A DNA stretch of 64,000 nucleotides from DAIMFL01 sp964372215 (GTDB lineage Bacteria > Pseudomonadota > Alphaproteobacteria > Dongiales > Dongiaceae), in assembly GCA_964372215.1 (NCBI GenBank), contig CAYJQC010000020.1:23003-87002 (forward strand), in the 5' to 3' direction. The notes under the pieces were generated by a model. The model was not told the DNA's origin. It saw only the letters and a list, made by a program, of their open reading frames with translations, and did no database searches. The translations under genes and the position numbers were made by a program. Positions 40,557 to 48,801 of this stretch are shown here, piece by piece; the stretch's first letter is position 1; every line of letters starts with the position of its first letter.

Positions 40557-43048
40557 TCCCTGCCGCCGCCGCGTCCGAGGCGGAAGCCGATGACCGGCAG
40601 CGCGGCGCCGCAGCCGCCCAATGCCGCCAACGCCCAGTCGTCGAGATCGAGCGGCGCCAGGTGCAGCAGCGCCGCCAGCGGCGGCCACTGCACGAACAGC
40701 AGCGCGGAGGCGAGCGTGGCGGCGGAGACGACCCGGGAGACCGGCGTGCGCAGGCCGCTCAAGCCGGCGGACAGGGCGGCGCCGCCGATCACCAGCGCCA
40801 CCAGGGCCATGGCCCGCGCGTGCTCGACCTCGCGCCCGGCGCCGAGGCTGCGCTGGTAGCCCAGCATCACCATCAGGGCGAGCAGCAGGCCGACGACCGC
40901 GACCACCAGCCATTGCCGCGGCGAGAAGAAGCGGATCGCGGCGCTGCGCTCGACCGCGCGCAGCGGCCCGCGCGCCGGCAGTTCCTGGAACACCAGCAGC
41001 GCGGTCGGATGGATGATCAGCTCGAGCCAGACAATGTGGATCGGCAAATAGAGCAGGGGATAGCCGGCGATCGGCACCAGCGCCGCGGTCGCCACCAGGG
41101 GAATGTGGATCATCAGCAGGTAGGCGAAGCTCCGCTGCAGATTGGCGAACAACTGCCGGCCCTCGGCGATGGCGCCGACGATGCTGCAGAAATTGTCGTC
41201 GAGCAGCACGATCGCCGCGACCTCGCGCGCGCTCTGGGTGCCGCGCTCGCCCATGGCGATGCCGATATCCGCCGCCTGCAGCGCCGGCACGTCGTTGACC
41301 CCGTCGCCGGTCACCGCGACGATCTCCCCCATCTCCTGAAATGCGCGCACCAGGGACAGCTTCTGCGCCGGCGCCGCGCGGGCGACGACGTCGACCCGGC
41401 GCAGCCGCTCGGCCAGCCCGGCGCGCGGCCAGGCGGCGAGCTCGGCACCGGTGACGACATCGGGCGCGTGGTCGTCGCTCAGCCCGATCTCGGCCGCCAC
41501 GGCGGCGGCGGTGGCCGGATGGTCGCCGGTCACCATGACCACCTTGATGCCGGCTTCGCGCGCCGCGCGCACCGCCGCCGCCGCCCCGTCGCGCACGGGA
41601 TCCTCGAAGGCGAGCAGGCCGGCCAGCGCGAAGCCGCGGTCCGGTTCGCCGCCGGCCCAGTCCGCCGGCAGGCGCAGCGACGCGCAGGCGATCACCTTGT
41701 GGCCGGATGCCGCCAGCCCGTCGACGCGGGCATGCCAGGCCTGGCGCGCGGCGTCGTCGAGATCGCAGAGCGGCAGCACCGTTTCCGGCGCGCCCTTGAC
41801 CGCGGCGCGCGCCCCGCGGTCGCCGTCGCGCAGGATCCGGGTCTCGCGCCGGCGCTCCTCGGTGAACGGGAAGATCGCGACGCTGTCGGCGCCGGGCGCG
41901 CCGCCGGCGCCCGGCTCGGCGTCGACGCGGTCGAGAATGGCGAGGTCGAGCGGATCGCCGGTCTCGCGCCGCGCGGCCTCGGCGGCGGTCGTCAGCAGCG
42001 TGGCCTCGCCGCCGCCCTCCGCCGGAATGAGATGCGCCAGGCGCAGCGTGCCCAGGGTGAGGGTCCCGGTCTTGTCGGTGCAGATGCAGCTCACCCGGCC
42101 GATGCTCTCGACCACGATGGCACGCCGCACCAGCGCCCGCTTCCTGGCCAGGCGATAGACGCCGACGCCGAGGAAGAAGGTGAGCACGATCGGAAACTCC
42201 TCGGGCAGCGCCGCCACCGCCAGGGTGGCCGCGCTCACCAGGGCGTCGACCGGGCCGAAGCCCTGCTGCAGCCGGATGACGGCGAGCAGCAGGCAGACGG
42301 TGATCGCCCCGACCAGCAGAACGCTCACCAGCTTCGCCACCGCCTGCTGCAGGGGCGTGCGGGCCCGCGGGCCGGCCTGGGCCGAGCGCACGATCTCGCC
42401 GTACAGGGTCTCGGCCCCGGTGAACACCACCCGCAGCGCGGCGCTGCCGGTCAGCAGCCGGGTGCCGGCGAAGCCCCAGTGCTCGGCGTCGACGGCGGCG
42501 CCGCCGTCGCGCGCCACGAGCCGCGCCAGGGCCTGCTTGCGCACCGGAAAGGCCTCGCCGGTCAACGAGGACTCGTCGCACTTGACGCTGTCCGCCGCCA
42601 CCAGGATGCCGTCGGCGGGGAACGGGTTTCCGGGATCGACCAGCACGAGATCGCCGGGCACCAGGTCGCCTGCGGGAATCGTGACGTCGCCGCCATCGCG
42701 CCGGACCCGGGCCGTCGTCGCCAGCAGCCGGCTCAGCCCGGCGGTCGAGGCCTGGGTGCGGCGGTGGAGATAGGCATCCATGAAGACCAGCGGCAGGATC
42801 GCGGCCAGCAGGACCGCGGCCTCCCTGGCTTCGCCGAGCACCGCGAACAGCGCGCCGGTGAGCAGCAGGAACCACAGCATGGGATCGCGCAGGGTTTCGC
42901 CGAGCAGTACGCGCCAGCCCGACGGCGTGGCCAGCACGATGTCGTTCGCCCCGAAGCGCGCGCGCCGGGAAGCGGCGTCGGCGGCCGACAGCCCGCCGGC
43001 CGGGTCGGCAAGGCCGTTCAGGCGATTGAGCGGAACATTGCGCAGCAT
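40481..43048 (-). CDS. Cation-translocating P-type ATPase (P2-like, PEEFP motif)
   Basis: 855 residues. Phosphorylation site CTDKTGTLT, actuator SSLTGEAFPVRK, nucleotide domain KGAPETVLPLCDL and hinge TGDGVNDVPALQAADIGIAMG are intact. The TM4 ion-site motif reads ALPEEFPIVLT instead of the PEGLP of calcium pumps, marking an uncharacterised subfamily with unknown ion. The N-terminal cation-ATPase domain (GLSAADAASRRARFGAND) is present. The hydrophilic C-terminal tail is encoded by DNA that is also the 3' end of the HAD gene on the other strand. Confidence 0.9.
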   Translation of the reverse strand: MLRNVPLNRLNGLADPAGGLSAADAASRRARFGANDIVLATPSGWRVLLGETLRDPMLWFLLLTGALFAVLGEAREAAVLLAAILPLVFMDAYLHRRTQASTAGLSRLLATTARVRRDGGDVTIPAGDLVPGDLVLVDPGNPFPADGILVAADSVKCDESSLTGEAFPVRKQALARLVARDGGAAVDAEHWGFAGTRLLTGSAALRVVFTGAETLYGEIVRSAQAGPRARTPLQQAVAKLVSVLLVGAITVCLLLAVIRLQQGFGPVDALVSAATLAVAALPEEFPIVLTFFLGVGVYRLARKRALVRRAIVVESIGRVSCICTDKTGTLTLGTLRLAHLIPAEGGGEATLLTTAAEAARRETGDPLDLAILDRVDAEPGAGGAPGADSVAIFPFTEERRRETRILRDGDRGARAAVKGAPETVLPLCDLDDAARQAWHARVDGLAASGHKVIACASLRLPADWAGGEPDRGFALAGLLAFEDPVRDGAAAAVRAAREAGIKVVMVTGDHPATAAAVAAEIGLSDDHAPDVVTGAELAAWPRAGLAERLRRVDVVARAAPAQKLSLVRAFQEMGEIVAVTGDGVNDVPALQAADIGIAMGERGTQSAREVAAIVLLDDNFCSIVGAIAEGRQLFANLQRSFAYLLMIHIPLVATAALVPIAGYPLLYLPIHIVWLELIIHPTALLVFQELPARGPLRAVERSAAIRFFSPRQWLVVAVVGLLLALMVMLGYQRSLGAGREVEHARAMALVALVIGGAALSAGLSGLRTPVSRVVSAATLASALLFVQWPPLAALLHLAPLDLDDWALAALGGCGAALPVIGFRLGRGGGRDQRPRAAINASASSTKPAPPRDGVT

Positions 43049-43274
43049 GGCGACCGGTTCGGCGGGTGAAACGGCGGGTACAGGAGGATAGGTCTAGACC
43101 AGGAGTCGCGAACCGACGCAATCCCTTCCGCGTGCCGCCGCGCCGGATGCCCGCCTGCGCCGGCTCGACAAGGCGGCGGAAAGCTTCGAGTATCGGGGCC
43201 GGCAACCGGGGGCGGCGGCAGACCGCCGACCGCGCGCCCGAGTTCCCGCGCCATCGAACGGGGAGGGGCCGGCG

Positions 43275-44114
43275 ATGACCGATCGGCACCTGGTCGCGCA
43301 TTATGCGGCGGGCGACCTGTCCGCCCGGCTTGGCGCCGCGCTGGCGGCGGCCGGGCTCGACCGGCGCGGCATCGCCGCCGCCGATCTGGCGCCATTCGAC
43401 CAGTTCCACACCCGCGGGCGCCCGGCGACGCTGGAACTCGGGCGCGCCGCCGGCCTCGGCGCCGGCCTGCGCGTGCTCGATCTCGGCTGCGGCATCGGCG
43501 GGCCGGCGCGCACGATTGCCGGGGAGTTCGGCTGCCGGGTGACCGGGCTCGACCTGGTCGCCGACTACTGCCGCGCGGCGACCCATCTCACCTGGCTCAC
43601 CGGACTCGACGAGCGCGTCGACTTCGTCTGCGGCAGCGCGCTCGCCGCGCCGTTCGCCGATGGCGGCTTCGATCTGATCTGGACCCAGCACGCGGCGATG
43701 AACATTGCCGACAAGAAGCGGCTCTATCGCGAATGCGTGCGGCTGTTGAAGCCGTGCGGCCGGCTGGCGCTCAACGACATCGTCGCCGGCCCCGCCGGGC
43801 CGCCGCATTTCCCGGTGCCCTGGGCGCGCGACCCGGCGGCCAGCTTCCTGGCGACCGCCGACGAGCTGCGCGGCCGCCTGACCGCCGCCGGGTTCCAGGT
43901 GGTGACCTGGGAGGACAAGACCGCGGTGGTGGAGCAGTGGGCGCGCGCCGCCCTGGCCCGGCGCGCCGCCGAGATCGCCGCGGGCGGCGAGGGCGCCGTG
44001 CTCGGCCTGCACCTGCTGCTCGGCGCCGAGTTTCCCAGGATGGCCGAGAATCTGGCGCGCAGCCTGGCCGAGCGCCGGCTCGAGGTGGTGACGGCGGTGC
44101 TCGAGGCCTGCTGA
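43275..44114 (+). CDS. SAM-dependent methyltransferase
   Basis: 279 residues. Class I motifs: VLDLGCGIGGPARTIAGEFG (SAM loop), GLDLVADYCRAATH, FDLIWTQHAAMNIADKKRLYRE (acidic/aromatic motif) and LKPCGRLALNDI. It resembles the gamma-tocopherol/sarcosine methyltransferase-like group with small-molecule substrates. GGGAGGGG precedes ATG. The next gene is a PHA synthase on the same strand, 131 bp away; no functional link is evident. Confidence 0.88.
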   Translation: MTDRHLVAHYAAGDLSARLGAALAAAGLDRRGIAAADLAPFDQFHTRGRPATLELGRAAGLGAGLRVLDLGCGIGGPARTIAGEFGCRVTGLDLVADYCRAATHLTWLTGLDERVDFVCGSALAAPFADGGFDLIWTQHAAMNIADKKRLYRECVRLLKPCGRLALNDIVAGPAGPPHFPVPWARDPAASFLATADELRGRLTAAGFQVVTWEDKTAVVEQWARAALARRAAEIAAGGEGAVLGLHLLLGAEFPRMAENLARSLAERRLEVVTAVLEAC

Positions 44115-44245
44115 ACCGCGCCCGCCGGTGCGGGCCCTTGGAAAAGTTGCTGCAATGCACAAGTCATAGGCTGGCGAGACAGACCGGCGGCGGTGCGGTC
44201 GGGCCGTGTTTTCCGCCGCCCCCAAGCCAAGGCAGGAGCATCATC

Positions 44246-46159
44246 GTGACCACTTCCAGTTCCGCCCGCGGTTCCACGGCACGCCAGGCCCCGGCCGAAG
44301 TCGTTGCGCCGCTGCGACCGGCTGTCGCAGGGCGCGAACCGCCGGCACCCGCCGCCGATGGATCGCACCCGCCCTCGCCGGTCCAGTTCGGCGAGGCCTT
44401 GTATCGGCTGGTGAGCAACATGACCGACGCGGCGCCCTATCGCGCCGACGTCGACACCCTCGACCGCATGACCCATGCGATGATCGGCCGCGCCACCGCG
44501 GCGGTCTCGCCGACCGCGCTCGGCTTGGCCTGGGCCGATTGGGCGGCGCATCTGCTGAGCTCGCCCGGCAAGCAGGCCGAGCTGGTGCAGAAGGCGGTGC
44601 GCAAGGCAGTACGCTTCGGCATCTACGCCACACGCCACGCCGCCAACCCCGCGGCGTCGTGCTGCATCGAGCCCTTGCCGCAGGACAACCGCTTCCAGGG
44701 GCCGGAGTGGCAGCGCTATCCCTTCAACATGATCCACCAGTCGTTCCTGCTGACCCAGCAATGGTGGTGGAACGCCACCACCGGCATCCGCGGCGTCTCG
44801 CGCACCCACGAGCGCACCGTCGAGTTCGTCGCGCGCCAGCTCCTCGACATGGTGGCGCCGAGCAACTTCCTCGCCAGCAACCCCGAGCTGCAGCATCTCA
44901 CCACCGCCGAGGGCGGCGCCAATCTGGCGCGCGGCGCGGTCAACTTCATCGAGGACTGGGAACGCGCGATCGCCGGGCGCAAGCCGGTCGGCGCCGATGC
45001 CTATCCGGTCGGCGAGCGCGTCGCGGTCACGCCCGGCAAGGTGGTCTATCGCAACCGGCTGATCGAGCTGATCCAGTACGCGCCGGCGACCGAGACCGTG
45101 CTGGCCGAGCCGGTGCTGATCGTGCCGGCCTGGATCATGAAGTACTACGTGCTCGACCTGTCGCCGGAGAACTCACTGGTGCGCTACCTGGTCGGCCAGG
45201 GCCATACCGTGTTCATGGTCTCGTGGAAGAACCCGGATGCCGACGATCGCGACCTCGGCATGGACGACTACCTGCGCCTCGGCGTCACCGCGGCGCTCGA
45301 CGCCATCGGCCGCATCCTGCCGGGACGCCAGGTGCATGCCGCCGGCTATTGCCTGGGCGGCACGCTGCTGGCGATCGCCGCCGCGGCGATGGCGCGCGAC
45401 GACGACGACCGGCTGAAGACGGTGACGCTGCTGGCCGCCCAGACCGATTTCACCGAGGCCGGCGAGCTCATGCTGTTCATCAGCGAGAGCCAGCTCGCCT
45501 TCCTCGAGGACGTGATGTGGCAGCAGGGCTATCTCGACACACGGCAGATGGCCGGCGCGTTCCAGCTCCTGAATTCCAACGACCTGATCTGGTCGCGGGT
45601 GCTGAAGACCTATCTGCGCGGCGAGCGCGAGCCGATGAACGACCTGATGGCGTGGAACGCCGACCTGACGCGCATGCCCTATCGCATGCATTCGCAGTAT
45701 CTGCGGCGGCTGTTCCTCGACAACGACCTGGCCGAGGGCCGCTTCGAGGTCGAGGGCCGCCCGGTCGCGCTGGCCGACATCCGCGCGCCCGTCTTCGCGG
45801 TCGGCACCACCAAGGACCATGTCGCGCCCTGGCGCTCGACCTACAAGATCCATCTGCTGGCCGATACCGAGATCACCTATGCGCTGACCAGCGGCGGCCA
45901 CAATGCCGGCATCGTCAGCGAGCCCGGCCATCCCCGCCGGCAGTACCAGATCGCCATGAACGGGCTTTCCGCCAAGCACAAGTCGCCGGACGAATGGCTG
46001 GCGGCGACGCCGGTCACCGAAGGCTCGTGGTGGCCGGCCTGGAGCGCCTGGCTGGCCGAGCGCTCCGGCCCGCGCGGCGCGGCGCCACAGATCGGTGCGC
46101 CGGAACACGGCTTGGCGCCGCTGATGGACGCCCCGGGCCGCTACGTGCTGATGGAGTAG
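44246..46159 (+). CDS. phaC: Polyhydroxyalkanoate synthase (class I-type PhaC)
   Basis: 637 residues, GTG start with CAGGAGCA. The PhaC N-terminal domain (FQGPEWQRYPFNMIHQSFLLTQQWW, VAPSNFLASNPE) precedes an alpha/beta hydrolase with lipase-box GYCLGG carrying the nucleophilic Cys (about residue 371), VGTTKDHVAPW (Asp) and SGGHNAGIV (His). It polymerises hydroxyacyl-CoA into storage polyester granules. Phasin and phaAB are not adjacent. The ~50-residue Pro/Ala-rich N-terminal extension is not conserved. Confidence 0.9.
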   Translation: MTTSSSARGSTARQAPAEVVAPLRPAVAGREPPAPAADGSHPPSPVQFGEALYRLVSNMTDAAPYRADVDTLDRMTHAMIGRATAAVSPTALGLAWADWAAHLLSSPGKQAELVQKAVRKAVRFGIYATRHAANPAASCCIEPLPQDNRFQGPEWQRYPFNMIHQSFLLTQQWWWNATTGIRGVSRTHERTVEFVARQLLDMVAPSNFLASNPELQHLTTAEGGANLARGAVNFIEDWERAIAGRKPVGADAYPVGERVAVTPGKVVYRNRLIELIQYAPATETVLAEPVLIVPAWIMKYYVLDLSPENSLVRYLVGQGHTVFMVSWKNPDADDRDLGMDDYLRLGVTAALDAIGRILPGRQVHAAGYCLGGTLLAIAAAAMARDDDDRLKTVTLLAAQTDFTEAGELMLFISESQLAFLEDVMWQQGYLDTRQMAGAFQLLNSNDLIWSRVLKTYLRGEREPMNDLMAWNADLTRMPYRMHSQYLRRLFLDNDLAEGRFEVEGRPVALADIRAPVFAVGTTKDHVAPWRSTYKIHLLADTEITYALTSGGHNAGIVSEPGHPRRQYQIAMNGLSAKHKSPDEWLAATPVTEGSWWPAWSAWLAERSGPRGAAPQIGAPEHGLAPLMDAPGRYVLME

Positions 46160-46165
46160 GGAGCG

Positions 46166-46357
46166 CTACTTCCGGCGGCGCGCGATCCAGGCCGGCGGAT
46201 CGCTGGCCGGAAAGGACAGCAGCGAGGCCAGTTCCACCGGATCGGCGGGCTGCTTGGCCGGCGCGTTGCGCTGGTCGGCGCGGCGTTCCCGGCGGTCGCG
46301 CTCGCGCCGCCGGGCCTGGGCCCGCAATTGCTCCGGGGTCGGTATCTTCTGTCCCAT
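46166..46357 (-). CDS. Small basic hypothetical protein
   Basis: 63 residues. The start MGQKIPTPEQLRAQARRRERDRRERR is strongly basic and helical; the end SFPASDPPAWIARRRK contains FPASDPPAW, a tail shared by small alphaproteobacterial proteins of unknown role. It converges on phaC with 6 bp between stops. Codon use and the conserved tail support coding; function unknown. Confidence 0.65.
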   Translation of the reverse strand: MGQKIPTPEQLRAQARRRERDRRERRADQRNAPAKQPADPVELASLLSFPASDPPAWIARRRK

Positions 46358-46433
46358 GGCCCTAACATGGGGCCCCGGGCAGGCTATCGCAATCTTCTTG
46401 TCGGACCCGGGCGGCGGCGGCGGCTTCGGTCGC

Positions 46434-47402
46434 TCAGTACAGGTGACAGTCGACCAGATGCGGCGCGTCGGCCGTGCCGAGATCGCGGGTCGCCGGCGGC
46501 TCGCTGCGGCAACGCTCGAGCGCCTGCGGGCAGCGCGGGTGGAAGCGGCAGCCCGCCGGCGGGTGTTCCGGGCTCGGGATGTCGCCGCTGAGCACGATGC
46601 GCGCGCGCCGGCGCGCCGGGTCGGGCTGCGGGATCGCCGAGATCAGGGCCTGGGTATAGGGATGGCTCGGCCGGGCATAGAGCGCGGCGGTCGCGGCGGT
46701 CTCGACGATCCGGCCGAGATACATGACGGCGACCCGGTCGCTGACATGCTCGACCACGGCGAGGTCGTGCGAGATGAAGATGTAGGACAGCCGCAGCCGT
46801 TCCTTGAGCTCGAGCAGCAGGTTGAGGATCTGCGACTGGATCGAGACGTCGAGCGCGGAAACCGGCTCGTCCGCGATGATCAGCTTGGGCTCGAGCGCGA
46901 TCGCCCGGGCGATGCCGATGCGCTGGCGCTGGCCGCCGGAGAACTCGTGCGGGAATCGCGCCGCCGCATCGGGGCCGAGCCCGACCAGGTCGAGCAGCTC
47001 GGCCACCTTGTCGCGGCGCTGGCGCGCGCTGCCGATGCGGTGGATGGCGAGCGGCTCGCCGACGATCGCGCCGACGCTCATGCGCGGATCGAGCGAGGCG
47101 TAAGGGTCCTGGAAGATCAGCTGCATGTCGCGGCGCCGGGCCCGCAGCGCCTCGCGCCCGGCGCCGCGCAGGTCCGCGCCGTCGAACTGCAGGCTGCCGG
47201 AATCGGGCTCGACCAGGCGCAGCAGCACGCGCGCCAGGGTCGACTTGCCGCAGCCGGATTCGCCGACGATCCCGAGGGTCTCGCCGCGCCCCAGGCTGAG
47301 CGAGACGCCGTCCACCGCGTGGACTCGGCCGAGGCCGTCGCGGGCGCGGAAATGCTTCACCAGATTGTCCGCCCGCAGCAGCGGCACCGGGTCCGGGCTC
47401 AC
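46434..47402 (-). CDS. dppF: Dipeptide/oligopeptide ABC transporter ATP-binding protein
   Basis: 322 residues, GTG start overlapping the dppD stop. Walker A GESGCGKST, signature FSGGQRQRIGIARAI, Walker B LIIADEPVSALDVS, and the C-terminal oligopeptide-transporter cysteine domain (CRFHPRCPQALERC). It forms a heterodimer with DppD and powers uptake by DppBC. Last gene of the unit. Confidence 0.93.
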   Translation of the reverse strand: MSPDPVPLLRADNLVKHFRARDGLGRVHAVDGVSLSLGRGETLGIVGESGCGKSTLARVLLRLVEPDSGSLQFDGADLRGAGREALRARRRDMQLIFQDPYASLDPRMSVGAIVGEPLAIHRIGSARQRRDKVAELLDLVGLGPDAAARFPHEFSGGQRQRIGIARAIALEPKLIIADEPVSALDVSIQSQILNLLLELKERLRLSYIFISHDLAVVEHVSDRVAVMYLGRIVETAATAALYARPSHPYTQALISAIPQPDPARRRARIVLSGDIPSPEHPPAGCRFHPRCPQALERCRSEPPATRDLGTADAPHLVDCHLY

Positions 47403-48409
47403 GGCTGCGGGTTCCAGCAGGCGGCGTGGTGGCCGTCGCCGAGGGCGGCCAAAGGCGGGCGCTCGCCCCGGCAGCGCGGCAGCGCGCGCGGGCAGCGATC
47501 CGCGAAGGTGCAGCCGGTCCCGCGGCGGCCGGGCGGCGGCACCATGCCGGGGATCGTCGGCAGCTTGCCGCCGCGCGCGACCGCAGCGCCGGCAAGGCGC
47601 GGGGTCGCGGCCAGCAGCCCGGCCGTATAGGGATGGCGCGGCCGGGCGAACAGCCCGGCGGCCGCGGCGCGCTCGACCACGCGCCCGGCATACATCACCA
47701 CCACCGCGTCGCAGAACTCGGCGACCACGCCGAGATCGTGGGTGATCAGCAGGATCGCCATCCCCAGATCGCGCTGCAGCCCGGCCAGCAGCTCGAGGAT
47801 CTGCGCCTGGATGGTGACGTCGAGCGCGGTGGTCGGCTCGTCGGCGATCAGCAGCGCCGGCCGGCAGGCGAGCGCCATGGCGATCATCACGCGCTGCCGC
47901 AGGCCGCCGGACAGCTGATGCGGATACTGGTCGACCCGGCGCTCGGCGGCGCCGATGCCGACCTGGCGCAGCATGTCGATCGCGGCGGCGCGCGCGGCGC
48001 CGCCGGCGAGGCCGCGATGCAGCTTCAGCACCTCGGCGATCTGGAAGCCGACGGAGAAGGTCGGGTTGAGGCTGGTCATCGGCTCCTGGAAGATCATGCC
48101 GATGCGATCGCCGCGCAGGCGGCGCATCTCGGCTTCCGGGAGTCGCAGCAGATCGTCGCCTTCGAGCGCCACGCGTCCGGATTCGATCCGCGCCGGCGGG
48201 ATGCTCAGGAGCCGCATGATCGCCATCGCGGTGACGCTCTTGCCGCAACCGGATTCGCCGACCAGGCCGATGGCCGCGCCGGCCGGCACCTCGAACGACA
48301 CGTCCTCGACCACCGCCACGCTGCCGTCCTCGCCGGCGAAGCTCACCGTCAGGCCCTCGACGGCGAGGAGGGGCGCGGTGTCAGTCGCTATCGGGCTGGC
48401 GGCTACCAT
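47399..48409 (-). CDS. dppD: Dipeptide/oligopeptide ABC transporter ATP-binding protein
   Basis: 336 residues from ATG 48409. Walker A GESGCGKS, signature LSGGLRQRVMIAMAL, Walker B LLIADEPTTALDVT and the C-terminal Cys domain (CTFADRCPRALPRC). An alternative in-frame ATG at 48445 lies inside the inverted repeat of the neighbouring GIY-YIG unit and would add MDARVKPAHDKK; it begins 3 bp after the GIY-YIG stop (TGAACCATG), so reinitiation could drive expression. No ribosome binding site precedes 48409. Confidence 0.92.
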   Translation of the reverse strand: MVAASPIATDTAPLLAVEGLTVSFAGEDGSVAVVEDVSFEVPAGAAIGLVGESGCGKSVTAMAIMRLLSIPPARIESGRVALEGDDLLRLPEAEMRRLRGDRIGMIFQEPMTSLNPTFSVGFQIAEVLKLHRGLAGGAARAAAIDMLRQVGIGAAERRVDQYPHQLSGGLRQRVMIAMALACRPALLIADEPTTALDVTIQAQILELLAGLQRDLGMAILLITHDLGVVAEFCDAVVVMYAGRVVERAAAAGLFARPRHPYTAGLLAATPRLAGAAVARGGKLPTIPGMVPPPGRRGTGCTFADRCPRALPRCRGERPPLAALGDGHHAACWNPQP

Positions 48410-48413
48410 TTTC

Positions 48414-48446
48414 TTGTCATGCGCGGGCTTGACCCGTGCATCCATG
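48414..48446. repeat. Left inverted repeat of the GIY-YIG unit
   Basis: Begins TTGTCATGCGCGGGCTTGAC and ends GCATCCATG. It contains CGCGGGCTTGACCCG, itself partly dyad-symmetric. Differs from the right copy at two bases (T for C). Confidence 0.85.
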
Positions 48447-48448
48447 GT

Positions 48449-48736
48449 TCAGCGGCACAAGTCATCGTACAGGTCCCGCCACTCGGGATTGCGTGACTCG
48501 ATCAGCGCTATCTTCCAGGCGCGCGACCAATGCTTCATGGTCTTTTCGCGCTGAATCGCAACGCGCACGTCGCCGTATTCTTCACAGTGGACCAAGAGCT
48601 TGACGCCGTATCTCTTCGTAAAGCCATCGACTGCGCTGGTGCGGTGCTGATATCCGCGTTGAATCAGATCGCTGGTCACGCCGATGTACAAGGTGCCGTT
48701 TTGGCGGCTGGCGAGAATGTAGACGTAGTAGAACAT
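48449..48736 (-). CDS. GIY-YIG nuclease family protein
   Basis: 95 residues, the whole protein being one GIY-YIG domain: YYVYILASRQNGTLYIGVT holds the two Tyr/Gly motifs, GYQHRT the catalytic Arg/His region and IQREKTMKHWSRAWKIALIE the catalytic Glu. Stand-alone proteins of this size (UvrC-N-like, YhbQ-like) are common and multi-copy in alphaproteobacteria; biochemical role is largely undefined, a nicking or branched-DNA endonuclease is inferred. Bounded closely by inverted repeats and oriented with the host operon. Confidence 0.92.
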   Translation of the reverse strand: MFYYVYILASRQNGTLYIGVTSDLIQRGYQHRTSAVDGFTKRYGVKLLVHCEEYGDVRVAIQREKTMKHWSRAWKIALIESRNPEWRDLYDDLCR

Positions 48737-48752
48737 GCCCGAGCGGCCGAGG

Positions 48753-48785
48753 CGTGGATGCGCGGGTCAAGCCCGCGCATGACAA
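48753..48785. repeat. Right inverted repeat of the GIY-YIG unit
   Basis: Begins CGTGGATGCGCGGGTCAAG and ends GCATGACAA, the reverse complement of the left copy at 31 of 33 positions. It ends 16 bp before the stop codon of the amidase gene. Confidence 0.85.
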
Positions 48786-48801
48786 AGGTGGGATGCGCCC
48801 G

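Larger units (their letters stand above)
48414..48785 (-). mobile_element. 372-bp candidate mobile unit: GIY-YIG nuclease gene framed by 33-bp inverted repeats
   Basis: Near-identical inverted repeats (48414-48446 and 48753-48785, 31 of 33 positions matching) bracket a single gene with only 2 and 16 bp between gene and repeat. The unit separates the amidase and dppD genes of what otherwise reads as one operon. No target-site duplication is visible at the edges. I infer a non-autonomous or nuclease-driven dispersed element; the alternative is an old REP-like repeat pair that happened to frame the gene. Confidence 0.65.

Noticed and set aside
39159..44225. A 1688-codon open frame on the minus strand spanning several genes
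   Set aside because: It is the antisense or off-frame shadow of the HAD, P-type ATPase and methyltransferase genes; low-complexity Arg/Gly/Ala composition and no domains. High GC makes such long frames common.
43733..44245. N-terminal extension of the PHA synthase back into the methyltransferase gene
   Set aside because: The frame overlaps the methyltransferase in another phase; the GTG at 44246 has a ribosome binding site and gives a normal PhaC length.
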